A stretch of 64,000 nt of DNA from Gemmatimonadota bacterium (GCA_018673255.1 JABHDC010000142.1:50420-114419); one strand, 5' to 3'; shown: positions 1-8,640, numbered from the stretch's first letter. The notes: generated by a model from the sequence alone, not told the origin. Made by a program: numbers and translations.

Positions 1-932
1 AGGAGCCGGGTTGGGACAGTCTGCGTCTGGTAAGAGACTACACGCGGAAACGGGCGTGGGAATTGCACGTCTACATCCGCATGGAGGCCTTCGCCGGTTC
101 CTATCCGCACGAAGAACTGGTCTGGTCGCGGTTCTTCTACGATCATCCTCAGTGGTGGTGTCTGGATCGCAATGGACACCCGGTGAATCGACTCAGCTAC
201 GCCGTGCCCGAGGTGCAGGACCACATGCTGGATCTGATGGCTGAGATCAGCACCTACGATCCGGATGGCATCAGCCTGTGTCTCGTTCGGGGAATCCCCC
301 TGGTTCTCTACGAACCGGTCATGGTAGCCGGTTTCCAGCAGCAGCACGGCGTGGATCCGCGGACCCTGGACGAACTCGACCCGCGTTGGCTCGACTATCA
401 GGCTGAGATCTTCACCGCCTTCGTGCGCAGGGTTCGAGATCGGCTGCCCGAGCACCAGCGACTCTCCGTCATGGTGCCGGGCAACGAGGCCGAGTGTCGG
501 CGCTGGGGACTGGATGTCGCGACGTGGGTCCGCGAGGGGCTGGTGGACGATCTGTATCCAGTGGGCCAGCGCTTCAACGTCACCCATACGCACTACGACG
601 CACCCGAGGCCGTGGACCTGAGCTACTTCCAGGCTCTGGAAGGACGTGGTTCGATACGGCTTATCCCGTGTTTCTACACGTGGACCCTCTACCGCGAGGA
701 TCCGGTCGCCTTCCGGCAACTGGTGCGGTCATTACTGGAGCAGGGCGCGGATCAGTACTGCATCTGGGACGGCGATGCGTCTTATGATGATGCGAAGGTC
801 GGCGACATCGGGAATGAGAATTGGGATGGACCGGCGTATACCCCGGTGACGCCGCCGGCAGCTCGCACCGTGAATCTTTATTCGCTCAATGGATTCCACA
901 TCCACGAATACGGTTCCTGCGAGGTGGTGTAG
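1..932 (+). CDS. Glycosyl-hydrolase-like protein (GHL10/GH10-like), 5'-truncated by the window
   Basis: The reading frame is open from the first bases (codons begin at base 3), so the gene starts before the window; 309 codons remain. The visible part resembles the putative glycosidase family GHL10 (PF02638): residues like YAVPEVQDHMLDLMAEI followed by YDPDGISLCLVRG match the segment of that family that runs from the wet strand 'PEVRDYMLDLV.E' into 'DGI.LD..R'. The start TTG at 63 is only an internal codon. The family is a TIM-barrel of unproven substrate, probably polysaccharide. It lies 63 bp upstream of cydA on the same strand. The family assignment is by motif memory and is moderately secure; the substrate is unknown. 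Confidence 0.6.
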   Translation, partial: EPGWDSLRLVRDYTRKRAWELHVYIRMEAFAGSYPHEELVWSRFFYDHPQWWCLDRNGHPVNRLSYAVPEVQDHMLDLMAEISTYDPDGISLCLVRGIPLVLYEPVMVAGFQQQHGVDPRTLDELDPRWLDYQAEIFTAFVRRVRDRLPEHQRLSVMVPGNEAECRRWGLDVATWVREGLVDDLYPVGQRFNVTHTHYDAPEAVDLSYFQALEGRGSIRLIPCFYTWTLYREDPVAFRQLVRSLLEQGADQYCIWDGDASYDDAKVGDIGNENWDGPAYTPVTPPAARTVNLYSLNGFHIHEYGSCEVV

Positions 933-995
933 ATAGCCCGGCGCGCTACCGTAACCGTATCCCCCGACGCACCACTATCGCTGTGAGGAATCCAG

Positions 996-2318
996 GTGGA
1001 AGACGCCCTACTTTACCATCGCCTACAGTTCGCTTTCACGATCACTTTCCACTACCTGTTCCCGCAGCTGACGATGGGCCTGGCCGTGCTCATCGTCACC
1101 ATGAAGTCCCTCGCGCTGCGTCGCAATGACGAAGGATATCACCGCGCCGCACGCCTGTGGATCCGGATCTTCGCCGTCAACTTCGCCATGGGTGTGGTCA
1201 CCGGCATTCCCATGGAGTTCCAGTTTGGCACGAACTGGGCCCGTTTCTCCGAACTGACGGGCAGCGTCATCGGGCAGACACTGGCTCTGGAGGGAATGTT
1301 CTCCTTCTTCCTCGAGAGCTCCTTCATCGGACTCATGTTGTTCGGTGAAAAGAAGCTGGGACCACGCCTGCACTTTGGTTCGTGCATCCTCGTGCTTCTC
1401 GGTACCTGGCTCAGTGGCTTCTTCATCATCGCCACCCATGCTTGGATGCAGCATCCCGTCGGCTACGAAATCGACACCGCGGGGCGGATCACGCTGACCA
1501 GCATCGGTGCCCTGCTGAGCAACCCGTGGCTCTTCTGGGAATATGCGCACAACATGCTCGCCTCCATCGTCACCAGTGCCTTTGTCGTGGCCGGTGTGGG
1601 CGCCTTCTACCTGCTCTCGGGCCGACATGTGGAAGCGGGACAACGCTTCCTCCGTATTGCCGTCCCAGCGGGACTGATCGCCAGTGTGCTCGTCGCCTTC
1701 CCAACCGGTGATCAGCAGGCAGGCAATGTGGCACGTTATCAGCCGCCGACCCTGGCAGCGATGGAAGGGCTGTTTGAAACGCAATCCGGGGCCGGCATTG
1801 TGCTGATCGGCCAGCCCAACATGGCGCAGCGTCGGATCGACAATCCCCTGCACATCCCCTACATCCTCAGCCTCATCACCTACAAACGCTTCGACGCCGA
1901 GGTGAGGGGCATGGACGCCTATCCGGCTGATGAATTGCCGACGAATGTGCCGCTGCTGTACTACAGCTTCCACACCATGGTTGGACTGGGCACCATCTTC
2001 ATCGCCGTCATGAGTATGGCCGGGTTGTGGCTGTATAGAGGGAAACTCTTCGACGCTCCCCGACTGCTCTGGGTGCTGGTAGCGGCAGCTCCCTTCCCCT
2101 ATGTGGCGACCACGGCAGGCTGGTGGACGGCGGAACTGGGGCGACAACCGTGGCTCGTCTACGGCCTGCTGCGCACCGCAGACGGGGTGTCACCTTCAGT
2201 CTCTGCCGGCAATGCGCTGTTCACGCTGATCGGTTTTGTGGGGATCTACTTCGTTCTCGGCATCCTGTTCCTGGCCCTCGTGGGCCGCATCATCCACGCC
2301 GGACCGGAGAGAGACTGA
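996..2318 (+). CDS. cydA: Cytochrome bd ubiquinol oxidase subunit I
   Basis: This is the haem-carrying subunit of the cytochrome bd quinol:O2 oxidoreductase of the inner membrane (440 aa). Haem ligand His19 sits in the N-terminal helix exactly as in E. coli numbering, and the proton-channel glutamates are at E99 (LALEGMF) and E107 (FFLESSF). The second haem-b558 ligands are visible as AHNML and FHTMVG, and the quinol-site motif GRQPW follows. The protein is about 80 residues shorter than E. coli CydA, consistent with a short Q-loop (CIO-like) form. The start is GTG with AGGA about 9 bp upstream. cydB follows after 3 bp, so the two are co-transcribed. Confidence 0.97.
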   Translation: MEDALLYHRLQFAFTITFHYLFPQLTMGLAVLIVTMKSLALRRNDEGYHRAARLWIRIFAVNFAMGVVTGIPMEFQFGTNWARFSELTGSVIGQTLALEGMFSFFLESSFIGLMLFGEKKLGPRLHFGSCILVLLGTWLSGFFIIATHAWMQHPVGYEIDTAGRITLTSIGALLSNPWLFWEYAHNMLASIVTSAFVVAGVGAFYLLSGRHVEAGQRFLRIAVPAGLIASVLVAFPTGDQQAGNVARYQPPTLAAMEGLFETQSGAGIVLIGQPNMAQRRIDNPLHIPYILSLITYKRFDAEVRGMDAYPADELPTNVPLLYYSFHTMVGLGTIFIAVMSMAGLWLYRGKLFDAPRLLWVLVAAAPFPYVATTAGWWTAELGRQPWLVYGLLRTADGVSPSVSAGNALFTLIGFVGIYFVLGILFLALVGRIIHAGPERD

Positions 2319-2321
2319 GCC

Positions 2322-3401
2322 ATGGAAACGACCTGGTTGATCATTCTGGTCGGCATGCTGATCGCATATGTCATTCTCGATGGCATGGACTTCGGCGCCG
2401 GCATCATCCATCTGTTCGTTGCGCGCGACAGGCACGAAGGTTCTCTGGTCCAGCGCGCGATCGGCCCATTCTGGGATGGCAATGAGGTGTGGCTCATCGC
2501 CGCGGGCGGCGTGCTGTTCATGGCCTTCCCCACGCTGTATGCGTCGCTCTTCAGCGGTTTCTACCTGCCTTTCATGCTTGTGCTGTGGCTGTTCATTGGC
2601 CGTGGCCTGAGCATCGAGCTGCGGCATCAGCTCGACAACGATCTGTGGTATCGCTTCTGGGACGGGGCCTTCGGCGTCTGCAGTCTGCTCCTGGCCCTCC
2701 TCTTCGGCATCGCCTTCGGCAACATCCTGCGCGGGGTGAATCTGGGCGGCGTTGAAGCCGGTGCGACACTCTACGAACCCGTGTTCTTCTTCTCACCCCT
2801 GTGGACGGACTTCTTCCACCCGGGGAATCCGGGGGTCATCGACTGGTTCAGCCTGCTCATCGGCGTCATCGCGGTGCTCACTCTTGCCATACACGGTGGC
2901 AACTGGATCATCCTGAAGATCGACAGTCGTTTTTCGCAGACCGTGCGACGCTTCAATCTGTGGATGACCGCTGTGCTGTTGCCCCTGATGATCCTGTCCC
3001 TGTTTGCCGTAGGCCATGTGAACGAGGCGATCAGGACTCGATTCACCCAGGACCTGTGGCTGGCACTGATCCCACTCATTGGGCTGTCCGCGTTGCTTCT
3101 GAGTCTGGTCTTTCTGGTTCGACGCCATGAGGCCGGGGCCTTTGCGGCGTCGAGTCTGTTCATTGCCGGCATGTTTGTCGCCGCCGTTGTGGGGATGTAT
3201 CCGGTCGTGCTGCCGAGCACGAATGGGATTCATCCACCCCTGACGGTGTTCAGCACGGCGGCGCCGGCGTATTCGCTGCACGTGGGAATACGCTGGTGGC
3301 TCCTGGCGATACTGCTCGTGGGCATCTACTCCGGCGTCATTCACTGGCTCCATCGAGGCAAGATCGCCAATGACGACGAGAGCTACACCGGGTATCACTG
3401 A
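2322..3401 (+). CDS. cydB: Cytochrome bd ubiquinol oxidase subunit II
   Basis: CydB is the second membrane subunit of the bd oxidase (359 aa). The diagnostic N-terminal segments DGMDFGAG and WDGNEVWLIAAGG are present, followed by FPTLYASLFSGFY, and the rest is a series of hydrophobic helices. It starts 3 bp after the cydA stop. No CydX-like small subunit ORF is visible between cydB and the next gene, which begins 15 bp later. Together with CydA it would support microaerobic respiration or oxygen scavenging. Confidence 0.97.
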   Translation: METTWLIILVGMLIAYVILDGMDFGAGIIHLFVARDRHEGSLVQRAIGPFWDGNEVWLIAAGGVLFMAFPTLYASLFSGFYLPFMLVLWLFIGRGLSIELRHQLDNDLWYRFWDGAFGVCSLLLALLFGIAFGNILRGVNLGGVEAGATLYEPVFFFSPLWTDFFHPGNPGVIDWFSLLIGVIAVLTLAIHGGNWIILKIDSRFSQTVRRFNLWMTAVLLPLMILSLFAVGHVNEAIRTRFTQDLWLALIPLIGLSALLLSLVFLVRRHEAGAFAASSLFIAGMFVAAVVGMYPVVLPSTNGIHPPLTVFSTAAPAYSLHVGIRWWLLAILLVGIYSGVIHWLHRGKIANDDESYTGYH

Positions 3402-3416
3402 CGAAGGAGATCATCG

Positions 3417-4307
3417 ATGCAGGATCGAAGCAGAATTCTGGTCACCAGTTCACGGGACGCGACCCAGCAGCCCTCGTATCTGACCGTGCCGGAAGATCTG
3501 AAAGCGGACCGGCCGATGCCGCTCGTCGTCTCCCTGCATCCGTGGAGTTCAGACCTGGATGGCAGCCGAAATGTAGAACTCGAACGGCTCGTGGATGACC
3601 GCGGCTGGATCTACCTGTGGCCGAACTTCCGCGGTCGCAATGACACGCCCGAAGCGCTGGGATCAGAATTGGCCCAACAGGATATTCTCGATGCCATCGA
3701 CTGGGTCCGGGAACGGTATCCCGTTGACGACAACCAGATCTTCCTGACTGGTGAGTCCGGTGGAGGCCACATGACGATGCTCATGGCCGGACGGTATCCG
3801 GATCGATGGGCTGCAGCGGTGGCCTGGGTGGGGATCAGCGATCTGGCATCCTGGCACGAGACGCACAAGGATGGGAACTACGGTGAGATGATCCGTCTCG
3901 CCGTCGGCGGCGCGCCAGGCGCGAGCCAGGCGATCGATGATGAACTGAAGGCTCGCTCACCGATCACACATCTGGCCAACGCGAAGGACGTCGCCCTTGA
4001 GATCGCCGCCGGCCGCCACGATGGCCACAAAGGATCGGTACCCATCCGGCACTCGCTCAACGCCTTCAACACCATCGCCACAGCACGGGGTACCGACCTG
4101 ATCACGGATGCCGAGATCGAGCAGATGAGCCGGGTCGATGGCCACCTGGATCAGCCACAGCCATCAGATCAGGTCACCGACGCCTCATTCGGCACCGAGA
4201 TCTTCCTTCGGCGACACGCCGGGCACGCAAGGGTGACAATCTTTGAGGGCGGGCACATGGGAATCGCGACGGCCACGATGGCGTGGTTTGAGGATCACAC
4301 GCAGTAG
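3417..4307 (+). CDS. Alpha/beta-hydrolase esterase (prolyl-oligopeptidase/feruloyl-esterase-like)
   Basis: A 296-aa hydrolase of the alpha/beta fold. The nucleophile elbow is GESGGGHM near residue 117, preceded by PLVVSLHPWSS, which forms the oxyanion segment. A C-terminal His follows in FEGGHMG, completing a Ser-Asp-His set. There is no signal peptide, so it should act in the cytoplasm. It lies 15 bp after cydB with an AAGGAG ribosome-binding site and 27 bp before the nitrilase gene, which suggests one transcript. The substrate cannot be read from the sequence; short esters or acylated sugars are reasonable candidates. Confidence 0.8.
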   Translation: MQDRSRILVTSSRDATQQPSYLTVPEDLKADRPMPLVVSLHPWSSDLDGSRNVELERLVDDRGWIYLWPNFRGRNDTPEALGSELAQQDILDAIDWVRERYPVDDNQIFLTGESGGGHMTMLMAGRYPDRWAAAVAWVGISDLASWHETHKDGNYGEMIRLAVGGAPGASQAIDDELKARSPITHLANAKDVALEIAAGRHDGHKGSVPIRHSLNAFNTIATARGTDLITDAEIEQMSRVDGHLDQPQPSDQVTDASFGTEIFLRRHAGHARVTIFEGGHMGIATATMAWFEDHTQ

Positions 4308-4334
4308 CCGACGAGCCTGAAGGAGGCCGCGAAC

Positions 4335-5153
4335 GTGAGAATCGCACTCGCTCAGATCTACTGTCCCTGGGGTGAAATCGATGCCAGCCTGCGTCGTCAC
4401 CACGGCCACATCCGGGATGCGGCACGGCACGGGGCCGAACTTGTCGCATTCCCAGAGACCTCAGTTCCCGGGATGTACAAGAATCACCTCATCCGCCTGT
4501 GTGCCGAGCCACTGGATGGGCCGACCGTCGAACGCATGTCCGCGTGGGCGCGTCGCTACGGCATCGCCGTCGCCTTCGGTATCGCCGAGAAGACGGCGGG
4601 CAAACCCTATAACACCTACGTCCTGGTCGATCGCACCGGATCTCTGGTTGGCGCCTATCGCAAGAACTACGTGACGAATCTCGAGTTGGAATACTTCCGC
4701 AGGGACACGCGGCGTCCCGTATTCGAACTGCACGGTTACCGGGTCGCCGTGTCGATCTGCGCCGACCACTGCGCCCCCGAACTGGCGAGCAGTTATGGCC
4801 GTCGCGGCGCGCAACTCGTCCTGTTCCCCCACGCCTGGGATGCAGACCCCGTGCTGAAGAATGGCAGGATCGCGGGATGGAAGAATGAGCAGGACATGGT
4901 CGATCACTACGACCGGGGACTCGTCGCTCGGTATCGGAACCACAATGAGATGCTTGCATACTTCCGTCCGCGGATCTCGGCCCTGGCTGAGGAGAATGGC
5001 TTCCACGGTGTCTTCGTGAACCAGACGGGCACCCCTCACCCGCTGATCCCCTTTGTGGGGCCCGCCTTTGCGGTGAATCCACGGGGCCAATTGCTGGCCG
5101 CGACCCGTGGCAAGGGGGAGACATTGCTTATCACGGAGTGCGACCTGGAATAG
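4335..5153 (+). CDS. Carbon-nitrogen hydrolase (nitrilase superfamily)
   Basis: A 272-aa nitrilase-superfamily amidase. The catalytic triad is directly visible: Glu41 in FPETSVPG, Lys109 in YRKNYV and Cys141 in ISICADHC. The GTG start is preceded by a good AAGGAGG element. The gene is the last of the cydAB-esterase-nitrilase run and is followed by a cluster of hairpins before the convergent GH20 gene. Members hydrolyse amides, carbamoyl compounds or omega-amides; the substrate here is not deducible. Confidence 0.88.
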   Translation: MRIALAQIYCPWGEIDASLRRHHGHIRDAARHGAELVAFPETSVPGMYKNHLIRLCAEPLDGPTVERMSAWARRYGIAVAFGIAEKTAGKPYNTYVLVDRTGSLVGAYRKNYVTNLELEYFRRDTRRPVFELHGYRVAVSICADHCAPELASSYGRRGAQLVLFPHAWDADPVLKNGRIAGWKNEQDMVDHYDRGLVARYRNHNEMLAYFRPRISALAEENGFHGVFVNQTGTPHPLIPFVGPAFAVNPRGQLLAATRGKGETLLITECDLE

Positions 5154-5215
5154 GGCGGCCCATCACCTTCCAACGGTGGCAGGATTCTTTCGAGGCGTGT
5201 CGCTGCTGGGGGTCA

Positions 5216-5289
5216 CTTCGTCACGACGAAGCTGGCCAAGCCGGTACTGGCTCTGCACGCGCGTTGACGTGCAGCACCTCTGTGAGGTG
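5216..5289. terminator. Three consecutive hairpins between convergent genes
   Basis: Three perfect inverted repeats occur within 74 bp. CTTCGTC/GACGAAG lies at 5216-5222 and 5225-5231. CTGCACG/CGTGCAG lies at 5253-5259 and 5268-5274. CACCTC/GAGGTG lies at 5275-5280 and 5284-5289. They sit between the nitrilase (+) and the GH20 gene (-), where bidirectional termination is expected. There is no U-tract, so a factor-assisted or RNA-stabilising role is equally possible. Confidence 0.45.
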
Positions 5290-5317
5290 TCCCTGAACCG
5301 ACCGGGTTCACAGGTGC

Positions 5318-7108
5318 CTACGACTCGGTCTCTGCCAGCAACTGACGCGCTCGGGTGACCAGCTCGTCGTCGGCCCCCAGACGAGAGTTCACGACATCTG
5401 TCACGGTAGACATCTCGTACAGGGCCCCGAGTGCTTCGGCGAAGTCTTGCCGGTGACGCGCCAGGGATTCCTCGAATCCTTCCAGCCGCCGACGCACAAG
5501 CCCCATGCGGTAATCCGGCATGCTGCCCCCCAGGCGACCGTGATACATGCGCAGCGTGTCCAGCAACTCCTGACGAAGTGCATCGTGCGTGGTCACCGCC
5601 GCAGCTGACCGGAACAGAGCGAAGCGCTCCAGTTGATCGCTGACCCTGACACCCTGGTGTGGCAGGTGTTCGGCCAGACCACTGCGCAGATATGCCCCAT
5701 ATTCAACCTCCAGGTCCGTGCCGAAGAGGGCACGCGACGCACTGCCACAGGATTCGCTCAAACCACGTTCCTTCCCCGACCACATGGATTCGGCCGCATA
5801 GAGCATGGTGAACCAGCACGTTTCCGGCGGCTCCGCGGGCGGATCGGCTGAGGCGATGCGCGTCCAGCCCGTGGCAACCACACCCTCCAGGTCGTTCTCC
5901 ACTGCCGTCTTGGTCCAGGCGGCGATATTCAGCGCCCGTTCCGCCAGGGGCGGCACATTCTGTATCCAGCTCGGGCCACAGCCGGAGAAGCCACTGGCGC
6001 CCCACACCTTCATGCCCCGGGCCTGGTAGCGAGGCAGCAGGGGGAAGGTGTTCCCCGAACCACCGTATCCGTAAGCCCAGTACATCAGCACGGCGTCTTT
6101 GCCCAACGCCCACGTGCTGTCGAGTTCATCCTCGCTCAGGTTGCCGTGCAGATTCCGCAGGATGTCTTCCCACAGGATGGGTACACGCCCGGCGGCGGTG
6201 ATCACATCGATGCATTGCTGCACACGGTGGATGTAGGAGGACGCTTTGCTGTGCTGACTGCAGACGGGGCACTCCCCCAGGTTGCCCGTCTCATCGGCCC
6301 CGATATGGAAGTAGTTGTGACCTGGAAAACACGCCATGAGCTCTTCGGCCATGGCACGCCACAGAGCCATGCCCTCCTCATTGCGAGGGCAATACTGGAA
6401 CGGATGGCCATTCTCACGCAGGTGGGCGTAGCGTGGGTGCTTCAGCATGTAGTCGACGTGACCCAGGCACTGCAATTTGGGGATCACCTCGATGCCGATG
6501 GCCTCACAGAAACGACCCAATTCCTTGAACTGCGCCGGCGTGTACGCACCAGGCACACCGACCTGCGGCGTCCCGCTGTAATCGAGCTTGTCCTCGACCT
6601 CCAGAAGGATCGTGTTGATACGATGACGCGACAGCAGATGGCAGGTCTCCAGCAGGCGCTCGAATCGTGGCTGATATCCCTTCAGATCCAGATGGATCCC
6701 CCGCCGACGGATGGCCGGCCAGTCACGCACTTCTCCGGCCGGGACCGACTCGCCATTGCGAGTGAGCAGTTGCACCACGCTCTGCACACCATACCACAGA
6801 CCCACCCGGCCATTGGCAACGACCTCGATGCGATCATCTGACACCCGCAGCACGTAGGCCTCTCCTGGCCCTGCCACCGACTCTGGCACGCGCACCTCGA
6901 GTTCGGGATCAGCCTCCAGGGCTCCGACACCGAATACGGCGCGAAACGCCGAGCCCTGGGACACCTGCAATTCCACCCCGCCCATGTCGTGGCGCAGCCT
7001 GTCCATGGCGAGTTCCGGCAGGCCGCTGATCTGTCCCCGCCGGATGGCTTTCACCTGACACCGGCCCTCGGCGTAGTTCACTTCCTGGGGTTGGGGTAGA
7101 AAATTCAT
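5318..7108 (-). CDS. Beta-N-acetylhexosaminidase (GH20)
   Basis: A 596-aa glycoside hydrolase of family 20. The N-terminal part (about 1-125) looks like the alpha/beta GH20b domain, and a TIM barrel follows from about residue 130 (RRGIHLDLKG). The catalytic Asp-Glu pair is in FHIGADETGNLG; the Asp orients the substrate N-acetyl group and the Glu is the acid/base. I chose the ATG at 7108 because AGGAAA lies 6 bp upstream; the frame is open 22 codons further but without a better signal. No signal peptide is seen, so it probably works on imported amino-sugar oligomers. Transcription diverges from the aroG leader. Confidence 0.85.
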   Translation of the reverse strand: MNFLPQPQEVNYAEGRCQVKAIRRGQISGLPELAMDRLRHDMGGVELQVSQGSAFRAVFGVGALEADPELEVRVPESVAGPGEAYVLRVSDDRIEVVANGRVGLWYGVQSVVQLLTRNGESVPAGEVRDWPAIRRRGIHLDLKGYQPRFERLLETCHLLSRHRINTILLEVEDKLDYSGTPQVGVPGAYTPAQFKELGRFCEAIGIEVIPKLQCLGHVDYMLKHPRYAHLRENGHPFQYCPRNEEGMALWRAMAEELMACFPGHNYFHIGADETGNLGECPVCSQHSKASSYIHRVQQCIDVITAAGRVPILWEDILRNLHGNLSEDELDSTWALGKDAVLMYWAYGYGGSGNTFPLLPRYQARGMKVWGASGFSGCGPSWIQNVPPLAERALNIAAWTKTAVENDLEGVVATGWTRIASADPPAEPPETCWFTMLYAAESMWSGKERGLSESCGSASRALFGTDLEVEYGAYLRSGLAEHLPHQGVRVSDQLERFALFRSAAAVTTHDALRQELLDTLRMYHGRLGGSMPDYRMGLVRRRLEGFEESLARHRQDFAEALGALYEMSTVTDVVNSRLGADDELVTRARQLLAETES

Positions 7109-7131
7109 GTCATTTCCTGTCTGATGTCTGG

Positions 7132-7161
7132 TTGACGAAACCAATTCCATCGGCCTACCTT
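7132..7161 (+). promoter_or_regulatory. Candidate promoter for the aroG leader
   Basis: TTGACG at 7132-7137 (5 of 6 to the sigma-70 -35 box) is followed after 18 bp by TACCTT at 7156-7161, a weak -10. A start near 7168 would give a leader of about 57 nt before the leader peptide. The sequence match is modest, and the call rests mainly on position. Confidence 0.33.
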
Positions 7162-7224
7162 GCAACCGCGCCAAGATAAGTCAGCCAGCAAACCAGACCA
7201 GCAACGGACATCGATACACAGATC

Positions 7225-7308
7225 ATGCAGATCGCTACGACCCGCTACTACTTTACAGACTCCTATTTTGTCGACCCACATGCGGGAGTCGAAGGGATCG
7301 GATCGTAG
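7225..7308 (+). CDS. Tyr/Phe-rich leader peptide of the DAHP synthase attenuator
   Basis: A 27-codon ORF runs from ATG 7225 to TAG 7306-7308. It contains the run RYYFTDSYF: Tyr codons at 7246, 7249 and 7264, Phe codons at 7252 and 7267. Five aromatic codons in eight positions is what a leader peptide sensing charged tRNA-Tyr and tRNA-Phe should look like. It is followed 25 bp later by a terminator and then by the DAHP synthase gene, whose product starts the Tyr/Phe/Trp pathway. No clear Shine-Dalgarno sequence precedes the ATG, which is the main weakness. Confidence 0.72.
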   Translation: MQIATTRYYFTDSYFVDPHAGVEGIGS

Positions 7309-7351
7309 CTGCACAGTAGACTACACGACACGAAAAAGCCCCCGACTCCTG
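7258..7351 (+). promoter_or_regulatory. Transcription attenuator with alternative RNA pairings
   Basis: Four complementary segments can be read directly. Segment 1 is GACTCC (7258-7263), lying inside the aromatic codon run. Segment 2 is CGGGAGTCG (7283-7291) plus GGG (7294-7296). Segment 3 is the terminator's left arm, with CGACTCC at 7343-7349. Segment 4 is the right arm. Segment 2 can pair with 1 (6 bp) or with 3 (7283-7291 with 7343-7351, nine pairs including one G-U, plus GGG with CCC 7340-7342). Pairing 2:3 would block the terminator. A ribosome stalled at the Tyr/Phe codons covers segment 1 and frees segment 2; one that reaches the stop codon covers segment 2. Confidence 0.72.
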
Positions 7352-7371
7352 ACGGAGCCGGGGGCTTTTTT
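7333..7371 (+). terminator. Intrinsic terminator of the aroG leader (attenuator stem)
   Basis: The stem GCCCCCGACTCC (7338-7349) pairs with GGAGCCGGGGGC (7354-7365), with one A-C mismatch and a TGAC loop. It is flanked by A5 (7333-7337) and followed by T6 (7366-7371). It is the only strong rho-independent terminator in the window and lies 37 bp upstream of an open gene on the same strand, as an attenuator would. Confidence 0.88.
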
Positions 7372-7408
7372 CATTTGCCCCTGAAGTGTTACCCGCGAGG
7401 AAGTCACC

Positions 7409-8479
7409 ATGTTGCAGACCCAGGATGTACACGTGACCGAGACGTCGCCACTGATATCACCCCGCCAGCTCAAGGACGATCTGGCCATGTCCGATGCGGC
7501 CAGTCGCACAGTGATCCGGAGTCGTGCCCGCATTGGCCGCATCCTTCGTGGTGAGGATGACAGACTGCTGGTGATCAGCGGGCCATGCTCGATCCATGAC
7601 CCGCAGGCGGCACTCGAATACGCGACTCGCCTCCAAGCGTTGCGCGAGGAACTGGACGATCGGCTCTGCCTGGTCATGCGAGTCTATTTCGAGAAGCCCC
7701 GTACGACGGTGGGCTGGAAGGGACTGATCAATGACCCTCGTCTGGACGGCTCGGATGACATGAGCGAGGGACTTCGCGTTGCTCGCAAGCTCCTCCTCGA
7801 GATCACCGAAATGGGCCTGCCCGTGGCAACCGAAGCCCTGGATCCGATCACGCCGCAATACGTGTCGGATCTGATCAGTTGGTCGGCCATCGGCGCACGT
7901 ACGACTGAATCGCAGACACATCGCGAGTTGGCCAGCGGCCTGTCCATGCCGGTAGGCTTCAAGAATTCCACCTTCGGCGACCTGCAGGTCGCAGTGGATG
8001 CCATCGAATCAAGCCGCAGTGGACACAGCTTCCTCGGCATCGACACCGAAGGCCGCACATCGGTGATTCGCACCGCCGGCAATCCACACGGTCACCTGGT
8101 CATGCGAGGCGGTGCCAATGGCCCCAACTATCACGCTGCAGATCTGGCGGCGGCGGCAGCTTTGCTGCGAGCCGGGACGGATAAGCGCCCGGCCATCGTC
8201 GTGGACTGCAGTCACGCCAACTCCGGCAAGAAGCACAGCCATCAGGAGGCGGTGTGGGACAGCGTGATCCAGCAGCGCGTCGATGGCAACGACACCATCG
8301 TCGGATTGATGGTGGAGAGCCATCTGGAAGAAGGCAACCAGAAGATCGGCGACCAGGGCCTGACGGGACTGCAATACGGTGTCTCCGTCACCGACGAGTG
8401 TGTCGGCTGGGAGACCACCCAGCGCATGTTGCATGGTGCCTATGACGCCCTGGGTCCTGCGGAGGCCAAAGCCGCCTGA
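7409..8479 (+). CDS. aroG: 3-deoxy-7-phosphoheptulonate synthase (class I, AroG type)
   Basis: This enzyme condenses phosphoenolpyruvate and erythrose 4-phosphate, the first step of the shikimate pathway (356 aa). Class I motifs are clear: VISGPCSIHDP at the PEP/metal site, FEKPRTTVGWKG, NDP..DGS, and near the C-terminus DCSHANSGK and GLMVESHL. The last two carry the metal His and Glu. Length and the N-terminal extension match the feedback-regulated AroF/G/H subfamily. AGGAAG lies 7 bp before the ATG. The upstream attenuator with Tyr and Phe codons indicates that expression responds to Tyr/Phe supply. The isozyme letter is nominal. Confidence 0.95.
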   Translation: MLQTQDVHVTETSPLISPRQLKDDLAMSDAASRTVIRSRARIGRILRGEDDRLLVISGPCSIHDPQAALEYATRLQALREELDDRLCLVMRVYFEKPRTTVGWKGLINDPRLDGSDDMSEGLRVARKLLLEITEMGLPVATEALDPITPQYVSDLISWSAIGARTTESQTHRELASGLSMPVGFKNSTFGDLQVAVDAIESSRSGHSFLGIDTEGRTSVIRTAGNPHGHLVMRGGANGPNYHAADLAAAAALLRAGTDKRPAIVVDCSHANSGKKHSHQEAVWDSVIQQRVDGNDTIVGLMVESHLEEGNQKIGDQGLTGLQYGVSVTDECVGWETTQRMLHGAYDALGPAEAKAA

Positions 8480-8588
8480 TTCTTCCGCGTGCCCTGCCCA
8501 CACCAGACTGACGATACTGCCACCACAGCATCGATCCGAGGACATCGCTCTGATGCTGAGGTAGTTACCCGGGAGGCCAATCCCCATC

Positions 8589-8640
8589 ACACCCGGAGCA
8601 GATCCACCACTGTGTCTCCGTATCCGTGCACGGCGACGGC
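8589..8640 (+). repeat. Dispersed ~52-bp repeat, copy A
   Basis: This is one of four intergenic copies that start with ACACCCGGAGCCGATCCACC (here one mismatch, A for C at position 12) and end with GGCGACGGYC. The middle of this copy carries the palindrome CCGTGCACGG. It lies 109 bp after the aroG stop and 46 bp before the likely start of the MFS gene. Confidence 0.7.

Noticed and set aside
1023..2147. Long minus-strand frame opposite cydA
   Set aside because: It is an antisense shadow of cydA; composition is Gln/His/Asp-rich and no family is recognisable.
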